A stretch of 17,265 nt of DNA from Neisseria sicca 4320 (GCF_000193735.1 NZ_AEPF01000099.1:1-17265); one strand, 5' to 3'. Positions 7,103 to 13,920 are shown, counted from the stretch's first letter. Program-made: numbers and translations. Notes: generated by a model not told the origin, from the sequence alone.

Positions 7103-7173
7103 CATGAAAATAAAAATATTTGTGCATTTTATATCTATGTAGAGCCGGTTATATTTGTACCTGTCATATAACC
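7103..7173. promoter_or_regulatory. alpA upstream control region with dyad
   Basis: A perfect dyad GGTTATAT-N11-ATATAACC (7147-7154/7166-7173) lies 22 nt before the alpA start. Upstream, CATGAAAATAAAAAT at 7103-7117 repeats a sequence inside the terminator (7025-7042), and TGCACA/TGTGCA arms flank 7071-7125. This is a plausible operator region. I cannot assign a -35/-10 pair with confidence. Confidence 0.5.
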
Positions 7174-7195
7174 CCGACTAAGAAAGGCAAAGCAT

Positions 7196-7399
7196 ATGAA
7201 TACCGTATTAAGAGTAAACGATACCGCCCGCGTTATGGGTGTTTCACGGGCGACTATTTGGAATTGGGCAAACCCTAAGAGCCGCCATCACCGCCCTGAT
7301 TTTCCTAAGCCTATCAAACTTTCCGAAAATATTACCGGTTGGCTTTCCAGTGAGATTGAAGAGTATCTCGGCAAACTGGCAGCCAAACGCGAAGAGTAG
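7196..7399 (+). CDS. AlpA-family regulator/excisionase
   Basis: A 67-aa MerR-like winged helix-turn-helix protein of normal AlpA length. The LRVNDTARVMGVSRATIWNW segment (5-24) holds the helix-turn-helix, then the basic/proline wing PDFPKPIKLSENITGW, and the usual SSEIEEYLGKLAAKREE end. AlpA proteins activate integrase transcription or act as directionality factors for excision, and in Gram-negative satellites they respond to the helper phage. An AGAAAGG ribosome site lies about 8 nt before the ATG. Likely targets are the repeated boxes upstream of the integrase (4724-4816) or the dyad just upstream of its own gene. Confidence 0.93.
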   Translation: MNTVLRVNDTARVMGVSRATIWNWANPKSRHHRPDFPKPIKLSENITGWLSSEIEEYLGKLAAKREE

Positions 7400-7472
7400 G
7401 CAAATTGATTTATCAGGCGCAAAACAAATGCCGCCTGAACGGACATTCAGACGGCGGAAAGGAATCACTTGT

Positions 7473-7712
7473 ATGAAGAACTATTCTACCAACTGCAAGG
7501 CAAAAACGCCAAGTCAAAAAGAGCGCGTTTTATCCCGATTGAAACAGGGCAGCGTTACATCATGGGAGCTTACCCAAATGGGTATATTAGGCTACAACAC
7601 GCGCATCATGGAGCTTCGCAGGGCGGGGCATGACATCGTTACCGTGATGGAAGAAGTAACCAACCAATTTGGCGAAACCGTGAAACGCGGACGGTTTGTA
7701 TTAATCAATTAA
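7473..7712 (+). CDS. Small helix-turn-helix protein
   Basis: A 79-aa basic protein. Residues about 12-50 (PSQKERVLSRLKQGSVTSWE, then LTQMGILGYNTRIMELRRAG) resemble the small phage helix-turn-helix domain that reads like a winged helix with a RIMELRRxGHDI core. The C-terminus forms the wing (ETVKRGRFVLIN). It is probably a DNA-binding accessory regulator of the element. The frame is open from 7239, but the ATG at 7473 is preceded by AAAGGA about 9 nt away, and the upstream part reads across alpA. A DUS-like hairpin (7431-7458) sits between the two genes. The coiled-coil gene follows by 16 nt, suggesting one transcript. Confidence 0.8.
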   Translation: MKNYSTNCKAKTPSQKERVLSRLKQGSVTSWELTQMGILGYNTRIMELRRAGHDIVTVMEEVTNQFGETVKRGRFVLIN

Positions 7713-7728
7713 ATCAGGAGCTTTAACT

Positions 7729-8427
7729 ATGAATATCGAATATACAAAGACAACTTTTGAGACCCGTCAAAAGTTACTGAAAGAAGAAGAGGATAAATGC
7801 AGCGAACTGACCGCCCAAATTGAAGCGGCGGAAGCTGGCGTTACAGAAGCGCAGGCGGTGATCAATGAATTTGCAGGGCTGCGAAACAGACGCAAAGGCA
7901 TATTTGCCAATTTATTGAAAATGGGCAAACCCACAAACAGCGAAGAAGCCAAAGGGCTTGATTCAGAGATTGCCGCCAAACGCGAAGAAGCAGACCGCGC
8001 CGCCGATATGCTGGAAGCGCAAAAAGAACTGCTGGAAAGCCTTTTTAATGAACGTCTCCAACATCTGAACCGCATTTCAGAGCTTCGCAATTTACTGGCC
8101 GTTTCCCGTTATGAGATGTTTATCATCGACATAGAAGAGACCCACTTGCCCGAATATTTGGAAGCCGCGCGCGCCTATACCAATGCCGCCGCGAAATTGG
8201 TGGGAATCGGTAAAGCCGCCGCGCTGACGAGAATGAAGCTACAAGAAAACGGTTTGCGGGTTGATTGCCCGTCCTATGGGCAATCCATGCCAGATAGAAT
8301 CATTGATTTACGTTTGCCCGGCTTCTTCAACATGATGGCCGGCACAAGCGGAGAAGAAAACGCCATTTTCGACATCTTGGAGGATATGGAGAAAGAAAAA
8401 GAAGCGGCTTTGGACAATTTGAAATAG
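7729..8427 (+). CDS. Coiled-coil protein of unknown function
   Basis: A 232-aa protein that I cannot assign. About the first 125 residues are heptad-rich and strongly charged (KLLKEEEDKCSELTAQIEAA, then AAKREEADRAADMLEAQKEL), predicting a long coiled coil broken by NRRKGIFANLLKMGKP near residue 55. The C-terminal half is less charged and ends in another Glu/Lys helix. It has no signal peptide or membrane helix. An AGGAG site lies 7 nt before the ATG, and it follows the small helix-turn-helix gene by 16 nt. It sits just before the terminase small subunit. A scaffold or capsid-interacting role would fit that place but is only inference. Confidence 0.8.
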   Translation: MNIEYTKTTFETRQKLLKEEEDKCSELTAQIEAAEAGVTEAQAVINEFAGLRNRRKGIFANLLKMGKPTNSEEAKGLDSEIAAKREEADRAADMLEAQKELLESLFNERLQHLNRISELRNLLAVSRYEMFIIDIEETHLPEYLEAARAYTNAAAKLVGIGKAAALTRMKLQENGLRVDCPSYGQSMPDRIIDLRLPGFFNMMAGTSGEENAIFDILEDMEKEKEAALDNLK

Positions 8428-8440
8428 CAACACTCAAACA

Positions 8441-8475
8441 GCCGCCCAAAGGCTGAAAAACAGCTATCGGGCGGC
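8441..8475 (+). promoter_or_regulatory. Hairpin between the coiled-coil gene and terS
   Basis: GCCGCCC (8441-8447) pairs with GGGCGGC (8469-8475), with an inner GCTG/CAGC stem. There is no T run, so it may be an mRNA processing or stability structure. It ends about 20 nt before the terS start. Confidence 0.45.
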
Positions 8476-8495
8476 GTTCTGAAAGGATTAAGGAC

Positions 8496-9035
8496 ATGAC
8501 CCCGAAACAAGAACAGTTTGCCCGTCTGTATGTGGAAACGGGCAATGCGAGCGAAGCATATCGGCAAGCCTACAACGCCGACAACATGAAGCCTGAAACG
8601 GTAACGAATGAAGCCTATAAGCTGCTTCAAGACCCCGATATTTCCGCGATGGTGGACGGCTTAAAGGAAGAAGCGCGGCAACGACACGCGGTAACGGTGG
8701 GCGACCTGTTGCACGAATTGGAACAGGCACGGGCGGCGGCACTGGCAGCCCCTACCCCGCAAAGCAGCGCGGCGGTATCGGCAACGATGGGCAAAGCAAA
8801 AATGCTGGGCTTGCTGGTGGATAAGGCGGAAATCAAGGCAGAGGCGGAAGTCAGCACGAAACAGGAAAAATACCCCCCGCCGTTAACGGACGATGAAATG
8901 AGGCAAGTCATGGAAGATTTTTTTCACAAGCCATACAGTGAAATCACGCTTGAAGACATCATCGGAACCGTTGGAGAAAATACGGAACGCATCGGGTATG
9001 TAATAACCATGATTATCGTGGGTAAAAAATTTTAG
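8496..9035 (+). CDS. Phage terminase small subunit (orphan TerS)
   Basis: A 179-aa Terminase_2-type small subunit. The N-terminal DNA-binding block has the family pattern MTPKQEQFARLYVETGNASE followed by AYRQAYN (1-27), then PETVTNEAYKLLQDPDISAM, a helical oligomerisation region (about 60-100), and MGKAKMLGLLVDKAEIKAEA. TerS recognises the packaging site and presents DNA to the large terminase. No large terminase or any capsid gene is in the element. In satellites a lone TerS redirects a helper's motor to satellite DNA. The C-terminal segment of about 50 residues after the usual domain (PPPLTDDEMRQVMEDFFHKP onward) is longer than I would expect and could be the helper contact or a fused tail. 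A GGATTAAGGA ribosome site precedes the ATG. Confidence 0.9.
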   Translation: MTPKQEQFARLYVETGNASEAYRQAYNADNMKPETVTNEAYKLLQDPDISAMVDGLKEEARQRHAVTVGDLLHELEQARAAALAAPTPQSSAAVSATMGKAKMLGLLVDKAEIKAEAEVSTKQEKYPPPLTDDEMRQVMEDFFHKPYSEITLEDIIGTVGENTERIGYVITMIIVGKKF

Positions 9036-9055
9036 CCGTCTGATGCAAAAATCAT

Positions 9056-9140
9056 TTGACAAATCGAGCCTTGAGAATCAGAATTTAGGTTCTCTCTCAA
9101 ATCGTATAGCCCAAATCAGCAGGGTAAACGCTGATTTTTT
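9056..9140 (+). ncRNA. Possible small RNA or leader with intrinsic terminator
   Basis: A consensus -35 TTGACA (9056-9061) is followed 17 nt later by CAGAAT (4 of 6 matches to a -10). About 20 nt beyond the predicted start, AAATCAGC (9113-9120) pairs with GCTGATTT (9130-9137) and ends in a run of T. This would give a transcript of about 50 nt. The hairpin may simply be the terS terminator, with the -35 a chance match. Confidence 0.35.
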
Positions 9141-9190
9141 ATCGCCAAAATTCTTTCACGGGCGTTTGTAATGTTATTAAACGTTAGCAT

Positions 9191-9200
9191 TTCAGACGAC
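9191..9200 (-). repeat. DNA uptake sequence
   Basis: TTCAGACGAC followed by CT, the dominant dialect on the minus strand, single copy. The surrounding 9141-9322 holds no convincing gene apart from the leader of the next one. Confidence 0.75.
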
Positions 9201-9322
9201 CTATCACGAGTTATGGCGGTGTGTGGTACCGGTAACGCCCACGCCTGACTATACGCAGGAGAGAGCACCGCCCCCCTATTTCGGGCATTTCTCAAATCTC
9301 AAAACGTATAGGAGCATTTCAA

Positions 9323-9661
9323 ATGCAATCTTCAAATTCTATCCAAATCCAAACCATTCAAAATCAAGCCCAAACGGTAACCATCCCCTTAGAGCTGGCA
9401 AACGACGCAGCAGATGCCTGCTTTTACGCAGACCGCGCCGCCGAAAACCTTGCCGCCATCCTAGACGCAGCCGAAATCCTGACCGATATGGCTATCGACC
9501 AACAAACTTTCTCTTTAACCGTCCGAAAACTCATCAAAGCCGCCAAAAACGAAGTGGAGACGCTGGCAGAGCTTCACTCTTTCAGCCTGTTTAAAACGGC
9601 AGCGGATTTGAATGACGAAATCTGCAGCCAAATCCACAGCCAAACACGCGGCGCGAAATAA
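9323..9661 (+). CDS. Hypothetical protein (112 aa)
   Basis: A small acidic, helical protein without signal or membrane segment. Ala-rich amphipathic helices dominate (ADACFYADRAAENLAAILDA near residue 32). The N-terminus is Gln/Ile-rich (SIQIQTIQNQAQTVTIP). I do not recognise it. A GGAG ribosome site lies about 8 nt before the ATG, and the codon pattern matches the downstream replication genes. It is separated from the next gene by two hairpins, so it may be its own transcript from the gap after terS. Confidence 0.7.
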   Translation: MQSSNSIQIQTIQNQAQTVTIPLELANDAADACFYADRAAENLAAILDAAEILTDMAIDQQTFSLTVRKLIKAAKNEVETLAELHSFSLFKTAADLNDEICSQIHSQTRGAK

Positions 9662-9690
9662 ACCCCAAACCCCGTAAAACCTAAACCGCC

Positions 9691-9731
9691 ATGCCGCCTA
9701 TTTCAGACGGCATAGGGCAAACTTCGCCCTA
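9691..9731 (+). terminator. Two adjacent hairpins, one holding a full AT-type DUS
   Basis: ATGCCG (9691-9696) pairs with CGGCAT (9708-9713), the latter part of TTCAGACGGCAT (9702-9713), the gonococcal/meningococcal DUS dialect on the minus strand. TAGGGC/GCCCTA (9713-9718/9726-9731) follows, then GTGTTTT. It probably ends the 112-aa gene's transcript. Confidence 0.55.
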
Positions 9732-9803
9732 GTGTTTTCATAACTAATTGATTTTATTAAATTCATGTTTTGAACCACTGGAGGCAGAGCAAAGGATAAA
9801 ACC

Positions 9804-10019
9804 ATGAAACAGACCAATAAATCCGACCGTTTCCGCCGGTATCTTAACCGCGCCTTGCTGGTGTTTTGGGTGTTGCTTTTGGCTTTGGCAATCCGAGCCT
9901 GTAACCAGCCCGCCCATGCAGAAACAGAGCAGGCAATACAGACAACGCCGACCATATGGGAGACCGACCCGATGGCGGGGGTGGTTTTAGAACCTGTAAC
10001 AGGGGAGATGGAACAATGA
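9804..10019 (+). CDS. Small single-pass membrane protein
   Basis: A 71-aa protein with a basic N-terminus (KSDRFRRYLNR) followed by one hydrophobic helix (ALLVFWVLLLALAIRAC, about 17-33) and a short acidic, Thr-rich tail ending GEMEQ. The AIRAC could be read as a poor lipobox, and PAHAE as a possible signal cleavage site, so it is either membrane-anchored or exported. AAAGGA precedes the ATG by about 7 nt. Its stop overlaps the primase start (ATGA), so the two are translationally coupled. A membrane protein tied to a primase is unusual; it may be a regulator, an exclusion protein or simply the leader cistron. Confidence 0.65.
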   Translation: MKQTNKSDRFRRYLNRALLVFWVLLLALAIRACNQPAHAETEQAIQTTPTIWETDPMAGVVLEPVTGEMEQ

Positions 10020-11137
10020 AACCGACCTATCAAGACATCAAAGCCGCCGCGCAATACCGCTGGCAGGAAATTCACGCCGCCATCGGCATAGACCCGCGAT
10101 ACCTGAAAAACAAACACCAGCCTTGCCCCGCGTGTGGAGGGAAAGACCGTTTCAGATACGACGACAAGGACGGTAACGGCACATTCATTTGCAGCCATTA
10201 CCACAATGGCGCGGGCGACGGTTTCGGCTTGGTAATGCATTACCTGAATTGCGGTTTTGACGAGGCATTGTGCGCCGTAGCGGGCGTGTTGAACATGGGC
10301 GGGGCAAACCCCTTACCCATACCGCCCACACGCCCACAGACGCAACCACGCCCCGAAAAAGACCAAATCGGCAAACTTGCCGCATTGTGGAACGGGGCAG
10401 AGCCGATAACCGCCGATTCCCCCGCCGTGCAGTATTTGAAATCACGCGGCTTGGACATGGCGCAATTACCTGAAAACATCCGTTTTTTGAGAGAGGCGGA
10501 TTATTGGACGACGGGGGAGGACAAGCCGCTTTTTATCGGTCGTTTCCCCTGTATGGTTTGCGCCATCCGCGATACGGGCGGCGAGCTTCAAGGCTTGCAC
10601 ATGACCTATTTTCAGACGACCTATGACAAGCCATACGGAGAAGACGGGCTACACGCCCCGCATTATCGAAAGCTGGCAATCAAACACCCCGAAACGGGCG
10701 AAGTCCTGCCCGCCAAAAAAATGCAGAGCCGCAAACAGGGCAGCATTTCAGGGCTGGCGGTTCACTTGTTCCCCACCCCTGAAAACGGACGGCTTGTCAT
10801 CGCAGAAGGGATAGAAACCGCCCTTGCCGCCCGCGAACTGTTCCAAGCCCGCGATTGGGGCTTATCCGCCGTCTTGAGCGCAAACAGCATGGCGAAATAC
10901 CGACTTTCAGACGACCTCAAGGAAATCGTGATTATTGCCGATAACGACACCCCGCGCCCCGTGGGTTTCAAAGCCGCGCATGATTTGGCAGTCCGAGCCA
11001 TCAAACAGGGCATCAAGGCGCGCATATGGCAGAGCGACACACTGGGCTATGACGCATTGGACGAACTGAAAGAAAAAAGGTCGTCTGAAAACCAATCAGA
11101 CAACCTGAAACACACCATCGGAGGAAAAGCAGCATGA
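10016..11137 (+). CDS. Zinc-ribbon/TOPRIM primase of P4 type
   Basis: A 373-aa primase. It makes the RNA primers for replication from the element's origin. N-terminal zinc ribbon (about 35-70): CPACGGKDRFRYDDKDGNGT gives Cys37 and Cys40, and the second half, CSHYHNGAGDG, has Cys59 but His61/His63 where a second Cys is usual. A TOPRIM domain follows, with VIAEGIETAL (Glu264) and VIIADND (Asp309, Asp311). The frame opens upstream at 9956. I chose ATG 10016 because it overlaps the preceding stop and starts the conserved domain. DUS copies at 10611, 10906 and 11080 lie inside the gene in frame. Its stop overlaps the helicase start by ATGA. Confidence 0.92.
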   Translation: MKPTYQDIKAAAQYRWQEIHAAIGIDPRYLKNKHQPCPACGGKDRFRYDDKDGNGTFICSHYHNGAGDGFGLVMHYLNCGFDEALCAVAGVLNMGGANPLPIPPTRPQTQPRPEKDQIGKLAALWNGAEPITADSPAVQYLKSRGLDMAQLPENIRFLREADYWTTGEDKPLFIGRFPCMVCAIRDTGGELQGLHMTYFQTTYDKPYGEDGLHAPHYRKLAIKHPETGEVLPAKKMQSRKQGSISGLAVHLFPTPENGRLVIAEGIETALAARELFQARDWGLSAVLSANSMAKYRLSDDLKEIVIIADNDTPRPVGFKAAHDLAVRAIKQGIKARIWQSDTLGYDALDELKEKRSSENQSDNLKHTIGGKAA

Positions 11138-12882
11138 AAAATACCGAAACAGCGAAGCAGGAAAGTACCCAAGACTACAACATCAACGACATCGAACCAT
11201 ACCGTCCGCGCCCCCGCTTCGATACCGACCATCGGGGCGTATGGTGGATAAACGTCAGGACAGGCAAAGACGGCGAAGCCATCGAAGCAGAGCCGCTATT
11301 GCTTTCCGACCCCATCGACATCATCGGCACGGGGCAGGACAACGACGGCGCGTATTACCGCGTTATCCGCTGGCAGGACAAAATCACACGCCAAACCAAG
11401 ACCGCTGCCATCCCGCAAGCGGAAATCGGCACGGTTCAAGGCTGGCAGCGTTTGCAGAGTTACGGCTTAACCGTCATGAGCGGGCGGGCAAAAAGGGAAA
11501 GACTGGCAGATTATTTGCAGACACAGGGCAGCCGTACCGCCTTTACCATTACCGACCGCGCGGGCTGGCACGGCGACACCTACATCATGCCCAGCGGCGA
11601 AACCATCACGGCAGACGGCAAAACCCCCGCCGTCATCTACAACGGCGACACCAGCCAAGCGGCGGCATACCGACCAAACGGAGAGCTTGGCGACTGGCAG
11701 CAAAATATCGCCCGATACGCAGCGGGAAACAGCCGTCTATGCTTGGCATTGGGCGCGTCCTTTGCCGCCCCCTTGCTGTCCCTGTTGAGCGAAGAATCAG
11801 GCGGCTTCCATTTGACGGGCGATTCATCCGACGGCAAGACCACCGCCGCAAAAGCAGCCTTGAGCGTATGGGGCAGACCATCGGGCAGCCTGTTGTCTTG
11901 GAGCGGTACGAAAATAGGCTTTTCCAATACCGCCGCCGCCCGCAATGACGGCTTGCTGGTGTTGGACGAAATCGGGCAGGCAAGCCCCCATGTCATCGGC
12001 GACACCGTTTACAGCGTCATGAACGGAATCAACAAAGTACAGGGCGCAAAACAGGGCGGCAACCGCGCCTTGAGCCGCTGGAAAGTGATGATGTTCTCGA
12101 CAGGCGAAAAGACCCCCGATTCCATCCTGAAACACCACAAAGGCGATTGGAACGCAGGGCAAGCCGCCCGTTTGCCCAGTATCAGAGCCGCCGCCCGATA
12201 CGGCATTTACGACACCTTGCACGGCTTCGAGAGCGGCGCATTATTGAGCGAACATATCGCCCAATCCGCCGAACAATATCACGGAGCGGCGGGCAGAGCG
12301 TTCATTCGACAGCTTTCAGACGACCTGGAGCAAGCCAAACGGCAGGCAAACGAGCGCATGACCGCATTTATGGAAACCATCCCCGAACTGTCAGGACAGG
12401 CGCGAAGAGTGGCAAAACGCTTTGCCCTTGCCGCCGCCGCTTTGGAGCTTGCCGCCCCCGTTACCGGTTTAGCCACAGGCGTAGGCATGGCAGGCGTGAA
12501 ACAATGCTTTGACGAATGGCTGGAAGTCAACGGAGCGGGGAAACACGAAGACCGCCGAATCATCGAGCAGGCAGCCGCATTTATGGACGTTTACGCCCTG
12601 TCCATGCGCTTTTCAGATTGGAACAGCCAAACCGTGAACCAAAATCACGCAGGCTATCGAAAACAGGAAGGGCATATAACTGAGTATTGGTTGATTCCCG
12701 TTGTATTTGAAGAAGAAATCTGCCAAAACTTCGACAAGCTGAAAGTTTGCGAAGTGTTACACGCCGAACAATGGCTGAAAAAACCAAACAACGGCAGATG
12801 GCAACACCAGCGCAAATACAACGGCGCGTCAGCACGATTCTATGTTTTGATGGGAGAAGCCCCGCCCGATATTGACGAATGA
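11134..12882 (+). CDS. DUF927-family replication helicase
   Basis: A 582-aa DUF927 protein, the ATPase partner of such primases and the counterpart of the helicase half of P4 alpha protein. Walker A GDSSDGKTT (229-237) and Walker B LLVLDEIGQ (274-282, Asp278/Glu279) are intact. The TITDRAGWHGDTYIMPSGE block (about 145-165) and GDWNAGQAARLPSIRAA (about 345-360) are typical of the family. The C-terminal 100 residues (EGHITEYWLIPVVFEEEI onwards) look like a winged-helix-type DNA-binding tail, which could recognise the iterons just downstream. It is translationally coupled to the primase. A DUS lies in frame at 12315-12324. A terminator follows 10 nt after the stop. Confidence 0.92.
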   Translation: MKNTETAKQESTQDYNINDIEPYRPRPRFDTDHRGVWWINVRTGKDGEAIEAEPLLLSDPIDIIGTGQDNDGAYYRVIRWQDKITRQTKTAAIPQAEIGTVQGWQRLQSYGLTVMSGRAKRERLADYLQTQGSRTAFTITDRAGWHGDTYIMPSGETITADGKTPAVIYNGDTSQAAAYRPNGELGDWQQNIARYAAGNSRLCLALGASFAAPLLSLLSEESGGFHLTGDSSDGKTTAAKAALSVWGRPSGSLLSWSGTKIGFSNTAAARNDGLLVLDEIGQASPHVIGDTVYSVMNGINKVQGAKQGGNRALSRWKVMMFSTGEKTPDSILKHHKGDWNAGQAARLPSIRAAARYGIYDTLHGFESGALLSEHIAQSAEQYHGAAGRAFIRQLSDDLEQAKRQANERMTAFMETIPELSGQARRVAKRFALAAAALELAAPVTGLATGVGMAGVKQCFDEWLEVNGAGKHEDRRIIEQAAAFMDVYALSMRFSDWNSQTVNQNHAGYRKQEGHITEYWLIPVVFEEEICQNFDKLKVCEVLHAEQWLKKPNNGRWQHQRKYNGASARFYVLMGEAPPDIDE

Positions 12883-12891
12883 CCGAGAGAC

Positions 12892-12924
12892 AGCCCGCTA
12901 TGACCGATACAGGCGGGCTTTTTT
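12892..12924 (+). terminator. Intrinsic terminator of the replication operon
   Basis: AGCCCGC (12892-12898) pairs with GCGGGCT (12913-12919), followed by TTTTTT. Confidence 0.9.
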
Positions 12925-12974
12925 GCGCCCATTACTTCAGGCGAACCATTCCATACGCCATAAAATCAACAGCA

Positions 12975-13001
12975 AGCCCCTAATTTTCGAGAATTAGGGC
13001 T
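12975..13001. other. Hairpin in the gene-free region before the origin
   Basis: AGCCCCTAATT and AATTAGGGCT form a stem with one bulged C around a TTCGAG loop. No gene is seen between 12925 and 13160; the rest is unstructured to the eye. Confidence 0.45.
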
Positions 13002-13165
13002 ATTCATCCCCTGCCCAATACCAATCCATACCCAAACAGCAAAACTCGCTTACAGCGCAATTACGCCCTGTTTCCGCCACGACCGACAAAGACAGACGAG
13101 AGATAATTAATTTCAAGACCAATACGCGCGCGTAAATAAAACCCCTATGCGCGTGAGTAAATATA

Positions 13166-13432
13166 GTGGTTACCGTGGTTACCACAAAACTTAACATTTA
13201 TAACTATATGAATATCAATATAAAAACAAAGAAAAAACGGTAACCACCTACATTAATTTAACAGGTTACTGAGTGGTTGCCAGTGGTTACCCTTTTATTT
13301 TCATGTACTTACACTCAAAATCAAATAGCGGTAACCAGCGGTAACCATGTAAATCTCTGTAAGTGGTTACCGTGAAAGCCTCGATTTATAAGGCTTTGGC
13401 AGCGCGGTAACCACGGTAACCACGGTAACCAC
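13166..13432. other. Iteron array, probable replication origin of the element
   Basis: The 9-mer GTGGTTACC or its complement GGTAACCAC occurs at 13166, 13175, 13239, 13283, 13363, 13406, 13415 and 13424, with one-base variants at 13273, 13330 and 13340. There is a head-to-tail pair at the left and a triple tandem at the right. Between them, 13187-13238 is strongly A+T rich and would suit strand opening. Iterons bound by the primase-helicase are how the P4 origin works. This array lies directly after the primase-helicase operon. The triplet is not CRISPR-like: units are 9 bp with no uniform spacers. Confidence 0.8.
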
Positions 13433-13500
13433 TAATTTTTTTTATCTATATACGCTTTTTTTTGTTTGGGCGCATGACCGACAGAGCCGATACACACAAA

Positions 13501-13581
13501 AGCCGCCCGAAAGGCAATATCGGACGGCTGGAAGAATAGGGCAAACACCAGCCCACAAGACGGCGTGTGATTGCTGGTGTT
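13501..13581. other. Structured region between iterons and attR
   Basis: AGCCGCCCGA with TCGGACGGCT (13501-13510/13519-13528) and AACACCAGC with GCTGGTGTT (13544-13552/13573-13581) form two stems. A minus-strand frame of 83 codons (13432-13683) covers them, with no ribosome site I would trust. It may be a packaging site, small RNA or tiny gene; I cannot choose. Confidence 0.4.
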
Positions 13582-13733
13582 ACAATCCGACCATATTTCA
13601 CAGCTTGGCAGAAATACCACAAAACGCCCCTGAAAAATTTTGACTTTGACAAAATGGGGGGCTGTTTGGGGGTACATTCTCATTTCTTGATTATTTTAAT
13701 GATATAAAACAATGCATTAGTCCTTTAATTTGT

Positions 13734-13750
13734 GTCTCTCCGTCGAACCA
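13734..13750 (+). repeat. attR of the element / left end of the tandem remnant
   Basis: GTCTCTCCGTCGAACCA repeats the tRNA-Leu 3' end with one missing base and one change. What follows (terminator, then TCTAACGC and AAGGCTTTCAG) parallels the sequence after attL, so this is also the left end of a second element. Confidence 0.6.
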
Positions 13751-13757
13751 ACATACA

Positions 13758-13784
13758 AAAACGCTTAGAAATTCTAAGCGTTTT
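13758..13784 (+). terminator. Intrinsic terminator at the left end of the remnant
   Basis: AAAACGCTTAGAA pairs with TTCTAAGCGTTTT around a single A, ending in a run of T. It sits where the tRNA terminator sits in the first element. Confidence 0.85.
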
Positions 13785-13920
13785 TTTTCATTTAATCCCG
13801 TCTAACGCCACCAACCAATCTCAATAAATACAAGGCTTTCAGACTGATTGCTATCCCATTGTCTTCTTCCTAATTGTATAATTCCGTCTAATTCAGCCTA
13901 ATTGAAGCAACCTAAAATTT

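Larger units (their letters stand above)
4597..13750 (+). mobile_element. P4/PICI-like integrated satellite element in tRNA-Leu
   Basis: Bounded by attL in the tRNA 3' end and an imperfect copy at 13734-13750. It encodes a P4-type integrase, AlpA, a lone terminase small subunit, and a primase plus DUF927 helicase followed by an iteron array. There are no large terminase, portal, capsid, tail, lysis or conjugation genes. This fits a phage satellite that replicates itself and uses a helper's capsids. It could instead be a decayed prophage remnant, though the replication genes, regulator and TerS all look intact. Confidence 0.8.

Noticed and set aside
7239..7472. N-terminal extension of the helix-turn-helix protein to 157 aa
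   Set aside because: It reads across alpA in another frame; ATG 7473 has its own ribosome site.
9223..9594. Plus-strand 123-aa frame
   Set aside because: It overlaps the better-supported 112-aa gene in a different frame, starts with GTG and becomes Arg/Pro-rich, as shadow frames do.
13166..13432. CRISPR array
   Set aside because: Repeats are only 9 bp, in both orientations and irregularly spaced; no cas genes are present. An iteron origin fits better.
13432..13683. Minus-strand 83-aa frame as a firm gene
   Set aside because: Its end abuts the last iteron, no ribosome site is clear, and paired stems explain the sequence at least as well. Kept only as an open question.
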